From Muriiphilus sp048268845 (lineage in GTDB: Bacteria; Pseudomonadota; Alphaproteobacteria; Rhodobacterales; Rhodobacteraceae), in the NCBI GenBank assembly GCA_048268845.1, contig JBLWUQ010000002.1, positions 1 to 64,000 on the forward strand: a stretch of DNA of 64,000 bases, given 5' to 3'. The position numbers and the translations under genes were made by a program. Every line of letters starts with the position of its first letter. The first letter of the stretch is position 1. Below, in pieces: positions 44,069 to 53,048 of the stretch. The notes below the pieces were generated by a model that was not told the origin of the DNA, searched no databases, and was given only the letters and a program-made list of their open reading frames with translations.

Positions 44069-44926
44069 TCATTTGTTCGGACCCGAGCTTTGACGGGTTG
44101 TGAACCAGTAAGCAGTGACCAGCGCGATCGAGAACAGGAGCAGGATCGAGGACACGGCGTTGACTTCGGGCGTTATGCCCTGGCGGATCATCGAATAGAT
44201 GTAGACGGGCAGCGTGGTGTCGCCCGCGCCCGCGACCATCAGTGTGATGATGAAATCGTCCATCGAGATCACGAAGGACAGCATGGCGCCCGCCAGCACC
44301 CCCGGCATGAGCAGCGGCAGTGTCACCAGTCGGAACGTCTCCCAGTCCGAGGCGTAGAGGTCTCGGGACGCCTGTTCCAGCGAGGTGTCCATCCCCTCCA
44401 GCCGCGCCCGGATCGGCAGGAACGCAAACGGGATGCAGAAGGTGGTGTGGGCGATAATGACGTTGCCGAGGCCGAAATTCAGCCCGAGGTTGGAAAAGAA
44501 CACCAGCATCGCCACCGCCGTCACGATCTCGGGCACCATCAGCGGCAGCGTGATGATGCCAAGCGTCACCCCCTTGCCCCGAAACGCCCCGCCTCGCGCC
44601 AGCGCCAGTGCGGCAAGGGTCGCGCAGGTCGTGGCGATGGCGGTGGCGGACACCGCGACGATCAGCGAATTCATCGTGGCCCGGCGGATGTCCTCGTTGG
44701 CGAAGACCTTGGCGTACCAGTCGGTGCTGAACCCGGTCCAGACCATGACGATACTGCCTTCGTTGAACGAAAAGACCACCAGCACGATGATCGGCAGGTA
44801 CAGGAAGGCGAGGAACAGGAGGGCAAGCGTCCTGAGGCCCGGAACATCGCCGAAGGCGCGACGTTTCCTGGCATTTCGCGCCGGTGTCAGTGCGGGTGGT
44901 GCGGCCCTGGTATCCTGTGCGGTCAT
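44069..44926 (-). CDS. potC: Polyamine-type ABC transporter permease (PotC-like)
   Basis: This 285-residue inner-membrane permease has six helices and the ABC-permease EAA-type loop (EGMDTSLEQASRDLYASDWE TFR region). FLYLPIIVLVVFSFNEGSIV near the start and FVISMDDFIITLMVAGAGD near the end are typical PotC blocks. Its ATG overlaps the potB stop (44926-44928). The same frame runs open far upstream through the opposite reading of potB and potA, but that extension is not protein-like and is ignored. It pairs with PotB to form the channel. Confidence 0.92.
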   Translation of the reverse strand: MTAQDTRAAPPALTPARNARKRRAFGDVPGLRTLALLFLAFLYLPIIVLVVFSFNEGSIVMVWTGFSTDWYAKVFANEDIRRATMNSLIVAVSATAIATTCATLAALALARGGAFRGKGVTLGIITLPLMVPEIVTAVAMLVFFSNLGLNFGLGNVIIAHTTFCIPFAFLPIRARLEGMDTSLEQASRDLYASDWETFRLVTLPLLMPGVLAGAMLSFVISMDDFIITLMVAGAGDTTLPVYIYSMIRQGITPEVNAVSSILLLFSIALVTAYWFTTRQSSGPNK

Positions 44927-45831
44927 CAGTGCAACTCCGCCGCCTGGCCGCGCCGCGCCGCTCGTGCGTAGAGCATGAGAAACAGCATCACGAAGGCCAG
45001 CAGGATCATTGCGATCGCCGCGCCGAACGGCCAGTTGCGCGCGGTTGAAAACTGGAACTGAACCAGCGTTCCAAGCATCAGGTTCTTGCCGCCGCCCAGC
45101 AGGTTGGGCTGGATGAAGGCGCCGAGGCTGGGGATGAAGACCAGCAGGCAGCCGGCAATGATCCCGGGCTTGGACAGCGGGATGATGATCTTGGAAAATG
45201 TCTCCCACAGCGAGGAGTAGAGATCCGCCCCGGCCTCGACCAGCGTGAAATCCAGCTTTTCGAGGCTGGCGTAGATCGGCAGCACCATAAGCGGAATGAA
45301 CGTATAGGTCAGCCCGACGCCGGTGGCGAAATTCGTGTACATCAGCCCCAGCGTGTCGCCCGGCTCCAGAACTCCGATCCAGCGGAACGGCGCCTCGGCC
45401 ACGCCATTGCGGCCCAGGATGATGATCCAGGCGAAGGTGCGCACCAGCTGGTTGGTCCAGAACGGAATGGTAATCAGCAGGATCCAGAAATTGCGGTGGC
45501 GCAGCGGCTGGCGCGCGATGAAATACGCGACCGGAAAGCCGACGATCAGGCAGCACACCATGGCCGCGCCAGCCAGCAGCACCGAGCGCCCGATGATGAT
45601 CAGGTAGCCGGGGTTGAAGCGCAGGCTGTCGTCCAGCATCCGCTCGAACAGCAACTGCACATAGGCCGACCCGGAAAAGACCCAGTTGACGCCTCCGTAG
45701 GGCCGGGCCTCCAGAAACGAGTAGATCGCCATGATGATCACCGGGATCAGCATGAAGACGCCGATGATCGCCAGCGACGGGCCTAGCGCAAGTACGCGGC
45801 GAAGGGTGGCGTTTTCGGGAAGGTTTGCCAT
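44926..45831 (-). CDS. potB: Polyamine-type ABC transporter permease (PotB-like)
   Basis: This 301-residue permease of the PotB/CysU type has a six-helix core with N-terminal LALGPSLAIIGVFMLIPVII, the WILLITIPFWTNQLVRTFAW block and the EAA loop LVEAGADLYSSLWETFSKII. The ATG at 45831 overlaps the potA stop; a GTG codon directly upstream at 45834 is an alternative. It forms the heterodimeric channel with the potC-like protein and is energised by the upstream ATPase. Confidence 0.92.
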   Translation of the reverse strand: MANLPENATLRRVLALGPSLAIIGVFMLIPVIIMAIYSFLEARPYGGVNWVFSGSAYVQLLFERMLDDSLRFNPGYLIIIGRSVLLAGAAMVCCLIVGFPVAYFIARQPLRHRNFWILLITIPFWTNQLVRTFAWIIILGRNGVAEAPFRWIGVLEPGDTLGLMYTNFATGVGLTYTFIPLMVLPIYASLEKLDFTLVEAGADLYSSLWETFSKIIIPLSKPGIIAGCLLVFIPSLGAFIQPNLLGGGKNLMLGTLVQFQFSTARNWPFGAAIAMILLAFVMLFLMLYARAARRGQAAELH

Positions 45832-46988
45832 CACTCGGCCAATACCTGAAGCGAGCGCGGATCGAAGGCAACGCCGACATGGTCGCCCACGGCACGCCGC
45901 GGCTGATCGACATCGGCCATGCGTTCGGAGACGAGAAGCGGCACGTCCTCGCCGATGCCGATCTCCATCTGGCAGGCATTGCCCAGATATTGCACGATCT
46001 CGATCCTGCCATCGACGTTGCCCTGTCCCTTCGGGGCAAGGCGCACCTTTTCCGGGCGCAGGAACAGCGTCCCGCTGCGTTGCCCCGGCCGCGCCTTGGC
46101 GGCATTGGCGCGAAGCTCAAGCCCCCCCCTGGTCCGGCAGGTCACCTCGGTGCCGATGGGCGTGGTGATCTCGGCGTCGAAGAAATTCGCGTCACCGACG
46201 AAGCCCGCGACAAAGCGGTTTGCGGGATGTTCGTAGATTTCGGTGGGGGTGCCGACCTGCTGGACCTGCCCTTCGGACATGACAGCGATCCGGTCGCTCA
46301 TCGACAGCGCCTCATCCTGATCGTGGGTGACGAAGATGAAGGTGATCCCGGTCTCGGCCTGGATCTGCTTGAGTTCCTGGCGCATGGCCTGGCGCAGCTT
46401 GAGATCGAGCGCCGACAGCGGCTCGTCAAGCAACAGCACCTTGGGATGGGGTGCCAGCGCACGGGCCAGGGCCACGCGCTGTTGCTGGCCGCCCGACAAC
46501 TGCGTCGGCAGACGGTCGGAAAAACTCTCCATCTTCACCAGCCGCAGCATCTCGGCGACCGTATCACGGATTTCGTCCGGCGGGCGGCGCAGGCGGCGCA
46601 GGCCGTAGGCGACGTTTTCCGACACCGTCATGTGCGGAAAGAGCGAATAGCTCTGAAAGACCGTGTTGATCGGGCGTTTGTGGGCCGGCAGGTCGACGAT
46701 GTCCTGCCCGAAAAGGCGCACCACCCCGCCGGTCACCTGCTCGAACCCGGCAAGCGCGCGCAGCAATGTCGTCTTGCCGCAACCCGACGGGCCGAGCAGC
46801 GTAAAGAACTCGTTGTCGCGGATCTCGAACGAAATGCCGCGCAACGCCTCGACCGCGCTTGCGCCTCGACCATAGGTCTTGCGGACATTCTCCAGAACGA
46901 CCGCCGGTTCGGCTCCAGACCCGTCCGCCAGCGTGTTCCCGGCTGCATCTTGCAGCGTGACGGTTTCGGCCGGGTGGATGCGGGTCAT
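45831..46988 (-). CDS. potA: Polyamine-type ABC transporter ATPase (PotA-like)
   Basis: This 385-residue ATPase has Walker A GPSGCGKT at 66-73, Q-loop FQSYSLFPHM, signature LSGGQ at 164-168, Walker B LLLDEP at 185-190 and switch His in FVTHDQDEAL. A C-terminal TOBE domain follows (LFLRPEKVRLAP; VQYLGNACQMEIGI). It drives import through PotBC. It begins four bases after the flavoprotein stop and overlaps potB, tying transport to the enzyme genes upstream. The start at 46988 is preferred to more distal frame extensions, which overlap the flavoprotein gene. Confidence 0.93.
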   Translation of the reverse strand: MTRIHPAETVTLQDAAGNTLADGSGAEPAVVLENVRKTYGRGASAVEALRGISFEIRDNEFFTLLGPSGCGKTTLLRALAGFEQVTGGVVRLFGQDIVDLPAHKRPINTVFQSYSLFPHMTVSENVAYGLRRLRRPPDEIRDTVAEMLRLVKMESFSDRLPTQLSGGQQQRVALARALAPHPKVLLLDEPLSALDLKLRQAMRQELKQIQAETGITFIFVTHDQDEALSMSDRIAVMSEGQVQQVGTPTEIYEHPANRFVAGFVGDANFFDAEITTPIGTEVTCRTRGGLELRANAAKARPGQRSGTLFLRPEKVRLAPKGQGNVDGRIEIVQYLGNACQMEIGIGEDVPLLVSERMADVDQPRRAVGDHVGVAFDPRSLQVLAE

Positions 46989-46992
46989 TATA

Positions 46993-49080
46993 TCACTCCA
47001 TCGGTGAAAGTGCGGCGAGCTCGCGGCGGAAGGACAGCGCGCCCTCATCGGGTGACGTATCGAGTTCGCGGGCAAAGCGGTGACCGGCATAGGTGGCCCA
47101 GGCAATCGGGGCGGGGGCATCGGCGTCTCCGATGCGCTGGATCGACCGGATCCCGGCCTCTGCCCATTCGCTTTCGCGTGCTTTCAACTCTTGCCAGAGC
47201 GTATCACAGGGCAGGCGAGACGTCACCAGAACCACGGCATCGCAAGCCAGATCGCGCGTCCGGCGGGTGAAGGCGCAATCCAGCGTCACGCCCTTCGCAG
47301 CCACTGCCTGCAACCCGTGCGCCGTGACGATGGTGACGCCGAGATCGATCATCCGGGACTGGATGCGGTGCTGCTCGAGCGTGTTCAGCGTCCATTCCGA
47401 CACCAGGTTCGAAGGCGTCACCAGCGTGACACGCAGGCCCTTCTGCACCAGCAGTTCGGCCAGAACCCCGCCCATGTAGTAATGATCGTCGTCATAGAGC
47501 ACGACCTCGCCGCCTTGGGGCAGCTTGCCCGCCATCAGATCGTCAGGCGTGAAGACCGGCATCTCATCCGCAATCGCGATGGGCGCCAGGTTGTGACGCG
47601 CCACCCCGTCGCGCCGCCAGGTCGAGCCGGTGGCGATGGCGACATGGTGAAAGCCGAAGTCCAGAACCTCTTGCGCCGTCAGTCGCGAGTCGTAGTAGAC
47701 ACTGACATTCGCCATCTGGCTGATCTGGTGTGCGCGGTAGTCGCGAACCCGGCCCCAGGCCGCCAGCCCCGGCAACTGCGATTCCAGCCGGACGCGACCG
47801 CCCAGTTCGGTGCCCGCCTCGGCCAGCGCCACCTCGTAGCCGCGCTTTGCGCTGGCATGGGCGGCTTCCAGCCCTGCCGGCCCGGCGCCGATCACCAGAA
47901 CCGTGCTGCTGTCGCCCTTTTCATTCATCTTCTCCGGGTGCCAGCCCTTGCGCCATTCTTCCATGAAGGTCGGGTTCTGGGTGCAGCGGCTGATCGACAT
48001 GGTCATGTCGCCGGTCACGCAGATATTGCAGCCGATACATTCGCGGATATCCTCGACGCGCCCCTCGTCGATCTTGCGCGGGATATAGGGGTCGGCAATC
48101 GACGGGCGCGCCATGCCGATGAAGTCCAGCACCCCGCGCCTGATCTGGCTGACCATCGCATCGGGCGAGGTGAAGCGCCCGACACCCACCACCGGCTTGT
48201 CGGTCAGCGCCTTGATGCCATTGACCAGCGGTTCTTGCGCGCCTTCATCGGTGAAGCGTGACGGGCCCGAGCAATCCTCCCAGGTGCCATGCCCCATGTC
48301 CCAGAGGTCGGGCAGATCGCGGTGCATCTCGATCAGGTCGCGGACCTCGGCGTTCTCCAGACCGCCCATTTCGTGCAGCGAAAGGCGCACGGCAATGGCC
48401 ATCGTGTCGCCGACGGCATCCCTGGCGTCCGAGATCAGTTCGCGAAACAGCCGCGCGCGGTTTTCCAGGCTGCCACCGTATTCATCGCTGCGCTGGTTGG
48501 TGAGCGGCGACAGGAAATGCTGCAGAATGCCGAACCCGTGCGCGCCGTAAAGCTCGATGATGTCATAGCCCGCCGTTTTGGCGCGCAGATAGGCGTCGCG
48601 GTGCCATTTGCGCAGATCGCGGATGTCCTGCTTGTCCATCGCGCGGGTGCTGACCGGGTCCTTGAAGAACGTCAGGATCGGCGCGCTCATCGGCCCGCGC
48701 GGCACTTCCTTGGAATAGAGGTTGCTGCCGTTGACGCCGCTATAGGCAAGTTCGATCCCCGCCAGCGCGCCCTGGGATTTCATCGCATCGGCCATCCGCG
48801 CCAGTGCCGGGATGTCCTCGTCATCCCACAGCCGCAATTCGATGAAGGGCGTGATTTCCGAGGTCGGATGCAGTTCGACCTGTTCGGTGAAGATCACGCC
48901 CCAGCCACCGTCGGCCTTGACCCGCCGCATCTCGGCCACCGCTGTCGGATCGCGATACCCACCACCGTTGCAATGCGGCACCTGATAAAAGCGGTTCTTT
49001 GCCGTTACTGGACCGATCCTGACAGGCTCGAACAGGATGTCATAGCGGGGGTCGCGTCTTGACGGGGTGTCCTTCGGCAT
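46993..49080 (-). CDS. Trimethylamine-dehydrogenase-like iron-sulfur flavoprotein
   Basis: This 695-residue enzyme is built like trimethylamine, dimethylamine or histamine dehydrogenase. An N-terminal old-yellow-enzyme FMN barrel (YDILFEPVRIGPVTAKNRFY; LYGAHGFGILQHFLSPLTNQ RSDEYGGS) is followed by a 4Fe-4S site with C348, C351, C354 and C366 (CIGCNIC ... SRC). A dinucleotide-binding domain then has VLVIGAGPAGLEAA at about 394-407. It oxidatively removes methyl or amino groups from amines and passes electrons to a flavoprotein acceptor. Relatives also include dimethylglycine and stachydrine demethylases, so the exact amine is open. It lies between an aldehyde dehydrogenase and the Pot-type transporter, suggesting the imported amine is its substrate. 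Confidence 0.88.
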   Translation of the reverse strand: MPKDTPSRRDPRYDILFEPVRIGPVTAKNRFYQVPHCNGGGYRDPTAVAEMRRVKADGGWGVIFTEQVELHPTSEITPFIELRLWDDEDIPALARMADAMKSQGALAGIELAYSGVNGSNLYSKEVPRGPMSAPILTFFKDPVSTRAMDKQDIRDLRKWHRDAYLRAKTAGYDIIELYGAHGFGILQHFLSPLTNQRSDEYGGSLENRARLFRELISDARDAVGDTMAIAVRLSLHEMGGLENAEVRDLIEMHRDLPDLWDMGHGTWEDCSGPSRFTDEGAQEPLVNGIKALTDKPVVGVGRFTSPDAMVSQIRRGVLDFIGMARPSIADPYIPRKIDEGRVEDIRECIGCNICVTGDMTMSISRCTQNPTFMEEWRKGWHPEKMNEKGDSSTVLVIGAGPAGLEAAHASAKRGYEVALAEAGTELGGRVRLESQLPGLAAWGRVRDYRAHQISQMANVSVYYDSRLTAQEVLDFGFHHVAIATGSTWRRDGVARHNLAPIAIADEMPVFTPDDLMAGKLPQGGEVVLYDDDHYYMGGVLAELLVQKGLRVTLVTPSNLVSEWTLNTLEQHRIQSRMIDLGVTIVTAHGLQAVAAKGVTLDCAFTRRTRDLACDAVVLVTSRLPCDTLWQELKARESEWAEAGIRSIQRIGDADAPAPIAWATYAGHRFARELDTSPDEGALSFRRELAALSPME

Positions 49081-49116
49081 CGGCGGGTGAATCCTTTTTG
49101 CTGTTTGCGAACGGAC

Positions 49117-50607
49117 CTATTCGGCGGCAGGTGCGGACATGTCATACCAGCCGACACCGCCACCCGGCAGCCAGCGGGTTTTCTGCTTGGGTTCCAGATA
49201 GCTCTCCAGCCCCCAGCGCCCCAGTTCGCGCCCCATGCCGCTTTTCTTCACGCCACCCCAGGGTGCCTGAATCACCACCATGTTGCTGCAGTTCTGCCAT
49301 GTGATTCCGACATCCAGCGCATCGGCGACACGTTCGGCGCGCACGGTGTCCTTGCTCAGCACCGCGCCGGCCAGACCATAGGGTGTGTCGTTGGCCAGCC
49401 GGATCGCCTCGGCCTCATCGGTGAATCGCATCACGCTCAGCACCGGGCCAAAGATCTCTTCCTTCCAGATCGACATGTCCGGGGTCACGTCGGCAAAGAT
49501 GGTCGGGGCGATGAAATAGCCCTTGTTCTGGTCCGCCGGACGGTTTGCGCCGGTCAGAAGGCTGGCCCCCGATTTGCGGCCCGCCTCGATATAGGACATC
49601 ACCTTGTCATGGTGTTGCTGGCTGACCAGCGGCCCCATCTTGACGCCTTCACCACGACCATCCCCGATCTTGATGCCTTCGGCGACCTGCACCAGGCGGC
49701 GCAGGAATTCATCGGCAATCCTGTCATGGATCAACAGGCGCGAGGTGGCCGTGCAAACCTGGCCCTGATTGACGAAGGCACCGAACGTCACCCATTCCAC
49801 AGCCGCGTCGATATCGACATCGTCAAACACGATCACCGGGTTCTTGCCGCCAAGCTCCAGGCTGACCCGCTTCAGATCTTCGGCGGCGGTGCGCATGATG
49901 TGCTTGCCGGTCGCGGTGCTGCCGGTGAAGGAAATCTTGTCCACACCCGTATGGCGCACCAGCGCATCGCCCGCCTCGGCCCCGGTGCCCGTGACGACAT
50001 TCAGAACCCCGGCCGGAAGCCCGGCCTCGGCGATGATCCCGGCCAGTTTCAACGCCGAGAGCGAGGTGTATTCCGACGGCTTCACAACCGCGCAGCAGCC
50101 CGCCGCCAGCGCCGGAGCTACCTTCCAGGTGAACTGCTCCAACGGAAAGTTCCAGGGCGTGATCATGCCGACGACACCGACCGGGCGCCAGGTGACGCTG
50201 GAGTCCATTGCCTCGCCCGGAATATCCAGCTTTTCCTCGCCGCGTTCGTCCAGCGCATCCGCCATGCCCGCATACATCTCGAAGATCTGCGCGATGGTGT
50301 CGACATCGATATAGGATTCCGGCAAGGGCTTGCCGTTGTCGCGCGTCTCGAGCTCTGCAAGCGGGTCGCGGTTCGCGGTGATCCCGGCCGCGATCGCCCA
50401 CAGGATCTTCGCCCGCTCCGCGCCGGAGGTGCTTTTCCAACCGCCCTCAAATGCGTTGCGGGCCGCCGTCACCGCAGCGTCGATATCCGCCGGGCCGCCA
50501 GCCGTCACGCTGTCGATGACTTCTCCGCTTGCTGGATCGATGCAGTCGATGTACTTGCCGGTAGCGCCTGCGACCCAAGCGTTCCCGATAAACAGCTTGC
50601 GCTTCAT
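49117..50607 (-). CDS. Aldehyde dehydrogenase (betaine-aldehyde-dehydrogenase-like)
   Basis: This 496-residue ALDH-superfamily enzyme has TPWNFPLEQFTWKVAPALAA with the cofactor-binding pocket, the GFTGST-like ISFTGSTATGKHIM, the general base in LELGGKNPVIV and the catalytic Cys in FVNQGQVCTATSRL. It starts the seven-gene leftward operon, with GGGGAGG before the ATG. It should oxidise the aldehyde released by the flavoprotein, whose gene begins 36 bases after its stop. BetB-type enzymes use aminoaldehydes well, matching an amine pathway. The operon has no choline or betaine transporter, so betaine synthesis is not implied. Confidence 0.9.
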   Translation of the reverse strand: MKRKLFIGNAWVAGATGKYIDCIDPASGEVIDSVTAGGPADIDAAVTAARNAFEGGWKSTSGAERAKILWAIAAGITANRDPLAELETRDNGKPLPESYIDVDTIAQIFEMYAGMADALDERGEEKLDIPGEAMDSSVTWRPVGVVGMITPWNFPLEQFTWKVAPALAAGCCAVVKPSEYTSLSALKLAGIIAEAGLPAGVLNVVTGTGAEAGDALVRHTGVDKISFTGSTATGKHIMRTAAEDLKRVSLELGGKNPVIVFDDVDIDAAVEWVTFGAFVNQGQVCTATSRLLIHDRIADEFLRRLVQVAEGIKIGDGRGEGVKMGPLVSQQHHDKVMSYIEAGRKSGASLLTGANRPADQNKGYFIAPTIFADVTPDMSIWKEEIFGPVLSVMRFTDEAEAIRLANDTPYGLAGAVLSKDTVRAERVADALDVGITWQNCSNMVVIQAPWGGVKKSGMGRELGRWGLESYLEPKQKTRWLPGGGVGWYDMSAPAAE

Positions 50608-51276
50608 CGTAGCCTCCCCAGACCTGTGAACACCGAACAGTAGTGGAGTGCTTGAAAACTAAAATCATAGATAATGTATGTAATGAATAGATTACATCTA
50701 TGCAGCTGAGTCGGTTTTGTGCTGCACCGAGGGTCTTGCCAAGGCGGTGCGCTTAAAGCGGGGACGGCGATTTCGTGAATTTCAGGTTGTAATCAGGCGC
50801 AAACCAGTCAGTGACTCACGGATCGGGCCCAGAACTCAACGTGGTCGAGATTTTCCTCGCACGTGGACTGCCGCCCTTGGGGCTGGAGCTACCCCGAGTT
50901 TTTCGCTGGGGCGCGGCGTTCCCTTCGTGGGACAGGTGGCGGCGTGGTCCGCATGTGGGGGAGCCTGCTGGGTGTTGCAGCCGGCGATGTCGGGGACCAC
51001 GCACGGAGCGTTTTCATGTCGGGCAGCGCCTGATCGAGCTGGCGGCCACCGCTCTTCTCGTGACTTTGTCGGAAGCCAGCGGGACGGTCCGAGATGGCGG
51101 GTGTTGTGGAAAACCTCGGTCGCGCACGTCTTCGCCGCTTCCAAGCGGGAGCGGTTCTACACCATCCACAGGCCGCACGGCACATTCCAGCAAAGCCAAA
51201 GGTAATGTCCCGCGAGGTGCGGCATATTCAAAGGCGTGTGGAAAGGCGACGGTCCCGGGCCGGTGTGGCCTGCACT
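50608..51276. other. About 670 bases between two leftward aldehyde dehydrogenase genes
   Basis: The left end holds an AT-rich promoter-like zone with the palindrome annotated separately, including TATGAT on the minus strand at 50669-50664. The remainder is GC-rich with overlapping short frames on both strands, none with recognised motifs. It may contain decayed DNA, but no gene can be supported. Confidence 0.5.
50678..50697 (-). promoter_or_regulatory. ATGTAAT-N6-ATTACAT palindrome, candidate operator
   Basis: Perfect 7-bp arms (50678-50684 and 50691-50697) sit about 70 bases upstream of the seven-gene amine operon, in the only AT-rich part of the gap. Symmetry and location suit an activator or repressor site. 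The cognate regulator is not adjacent. Confidence 0.5.
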
Positions 51277-52767
51277 CTAGTACTTCAGCCAGACCGTCTT
51301 GAGCCCACTGAACTTGTCGAAGGCATGGAGCGACAGGTCGCGGCCGATCCCCGACTGCTTGAAGCCGCCGAACGGTGTCATCACATTGAGTGCGCCGGCG
51401 GTGTTCACCGACACCGTGCCAACCTTCAGCGCGTCCGACATGCGCATCGCGCGCGAGATCGAGCCGGTCCAGACCGAGGCCGCCAGCCCGTAGATTGAAT
51501 CGTTGGCGATGGCGATGGCCTGCTCTTCGGTGTCAAAACCCGTCACGGCAAGAACCGGACCAAAGATTTCCTCGCGCGACAGCCGGTTGTCGGGAGATAC
51601 ATCGGCAAAGATCGTCGGCTCGATGAAGCTGCCGCGACCGTCGATCTGCATCCGGTTGCCGCCCATCACCAGCCGCGCGCTTTGCTTGCCGTGCTCGACA
51701 TAGGCCATGACGCGTCCGGCTTGCACCTCGTCCACGATGGCGCCCATCGTCGAGGCGGGGTCCAGCGGGTTGCCCGGCCGGAATCGTGCCGAAGCCGCGA
51801 CCAGCCGGTCAAGGAAGTCCGGCAGGATCGAGTTCTGCACCAGCAGCCGGGAGTTGGCCGAACAGACCTCGCCTTGGTTGAAGAAGATCGCGCCGGCGGC
51901 CGCTTCGGCGGCGCCGTCCAGGTCCTCGCAATCGGCAAAAACGATGTTCGGACTCTTGCCACCACATTCCAGCCAGACCTGTTTCATGTTCGACTGGGCA
52001 GAGTAGCCCAGGAAATACTTGCCCACCTCGGTCGAGCCGGTGAAGGTCAGGCAATCCACGTCGGGATGCAAGCCTATGGCCTTGCCGGCCGTATGGCCAA
52101 AGCCTGGCACGACATTCAACACTCCGTCGGGCAGTCCGGCCTCCTGTGCCAGTTCGGCAAAGCGCAACGCCGAAAGCGGCGACTGCTCGGCGGGCTTCAG
52201 AACCACGCTGTTGCCCATCGCAAGCGCCGGGCCGCACTTCCAGATTGCCATGTCGAGCGGGAAGTTCCACGGGATGACCGCGCCGACCACACCGAGCGCC
52301 TCGCGACGGATCAGGGCCAGATTGCCCGGACCGGTAGGGGCAATGTCGTCATAGAGCTTGTCGGCGGCCTCGGCCGTCCAGCGCAGCGTTGCGGCGGCGC
52401 CAGGGATCGCAATCGTTGCGCCATCCATCACCAGTTTTCCCATATCGAGCGTGTCGAGTAGTGACAGTTCGACCTTGTTTTCCTCAAGCAGCGCGGCCAG
52501 TCGCAGCAACACTTCCTTGCGCCGGGTAGGTGTCAGGCGGGACCAGCGTCCGTCCTCGAAGGCTTGGCGGGCAACCTTGACCGCCCGATCCACGTCCGCC
52601 GTATCGCAGGCGGCCACGCGGGTCAGCACCTCTCCGGTCGCGGGATTCACGCAATCGAACCGCTCTCCGGAAAGGGCCGCAACCGGTTTTCCGTCGATAA
52701 ACGCGTCGTTCGGCAAGCGAAGGCCGGCCACCGCGCCGGCCCAGTCAAAACGTGCAAGGTCTGTCAT
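51277..52767 (-). CDS. Aldehyde dehydrogenase (PuuC-like)
   Basis: This 496-residue enzyme has IPWNFPLDMAIWKCGPALAM, LTFTGSTEVGKYFLGYSAQS, the general base in LECGGKSPNIVF and the catalytic Cys in FFNQGEVCSANSRLLVQ. ECGGK in place of the usual ELGGK resembles the PuuC/gamma-glutamylaminobutyraldehyde dehydrogenase group, but substrate range in this family is broad. The start at 52767 is chosen because upstream in-frame codons lack protein-like sequence. It is divergent from the GMC oxidoreductase at 53049. The pair could perform consecutive alcohol and aldehyde oxidations under a shared control region. Confidence 0.88.
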   Translation of the reverse strand: MTDLARFDWAGAVAGLRLPNDAFIDGKPVAALSGERFDCVNPATGEVLTRVAACDTADVDRAVKVARQAFEDGRWSRLTPTRRKEVLLRLAALLEENKVELSLLDTLDMGKLVMDGATIAIPGAAATLRWTAEAADKLYDDIAPTGPGNLALIRREALGVVGAVIPWNFPLDMAIWKCGPALAMGNSVVLKPAEQSPLSALRFAELAQEAGLPDGVLNVVPGFGHTAGKAIGLHPDVDCLTFTGSTEVGKYFLGYSAQSNMKQVWLECGGKSPNIVFADCEDLDGAAEAAAGAIFFNQGEVCSANSRLLVQNSILPDFLDRLVAASARFRPGNPLDPASTMGAIVDEVQAGRVMAYVEHGKQSARLVMGGNRMQIDGRGSFIEPTIFADVSPDNRLSREEIFGPVLAVTGFDTEEQAIAIANDSIYGLAASVWTGSISRAMRMSDALKVGTVSVNTAGALNVMTPFGGFKQSGIGRDLSLHAFDKFSGLKTVWLKY

Positions 52768-52969
52768 ATCTGTCGCGGACTCCTGGCTGTCGTCGTTGAT
52801 ACAGCTCCATGCAAGGTGCCGTAATATTGGAAAATGTGTTTCATTTATGGGCCGCAAAACACTTGCAGGCAAGGAATTTCAATCAAGGGAAATACAATCG
52901 TTGATCGAATGAGACTCTTCACCTAGAAAAGATACAACAGTGCCAGTGTTCGCAGATTCGGGTGATTCT

Positions 52970-52984
52970 GTTTCAGTTTGAAAC
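52970..52984. promoter_or_regulatory. GTTTCA-N3-TGAAAC palindrome in divergent promoter region
   Basis: A 15-bp symmetrical element between the leftward aldehyde dehydrogenase and rightward GMC oxidoreductase genes, 64 bases before the latter's start. It is a candidate operator; no adjacent regulator gene is present in this immediate gap. Confidence 0.4.
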
Positions 52985-53048
52985 CAATCAAGGATGGCGG
53001 ACGGCCATGTCGTAAGCGCATCCGGATGGGTAGGTCAGGGGATTACGA

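Noticed and set aside
44069..46120. A 683-codon open frame suggesting a fused permease
   Set aside because: Only the last 285 codons (from 44926) are permease-like; the rest is an out-of-frame reading of potB and potA, each of which has its own start and overlap.
50717..51302. Overlapping 100-160 codon open frames between the two aldehyde dehydrogenase genes
   Set aside because: Frames on both strands overlap and contain no motif, ribosome-binding site or protein-like pattern; probably noncoding or decayed DNA.
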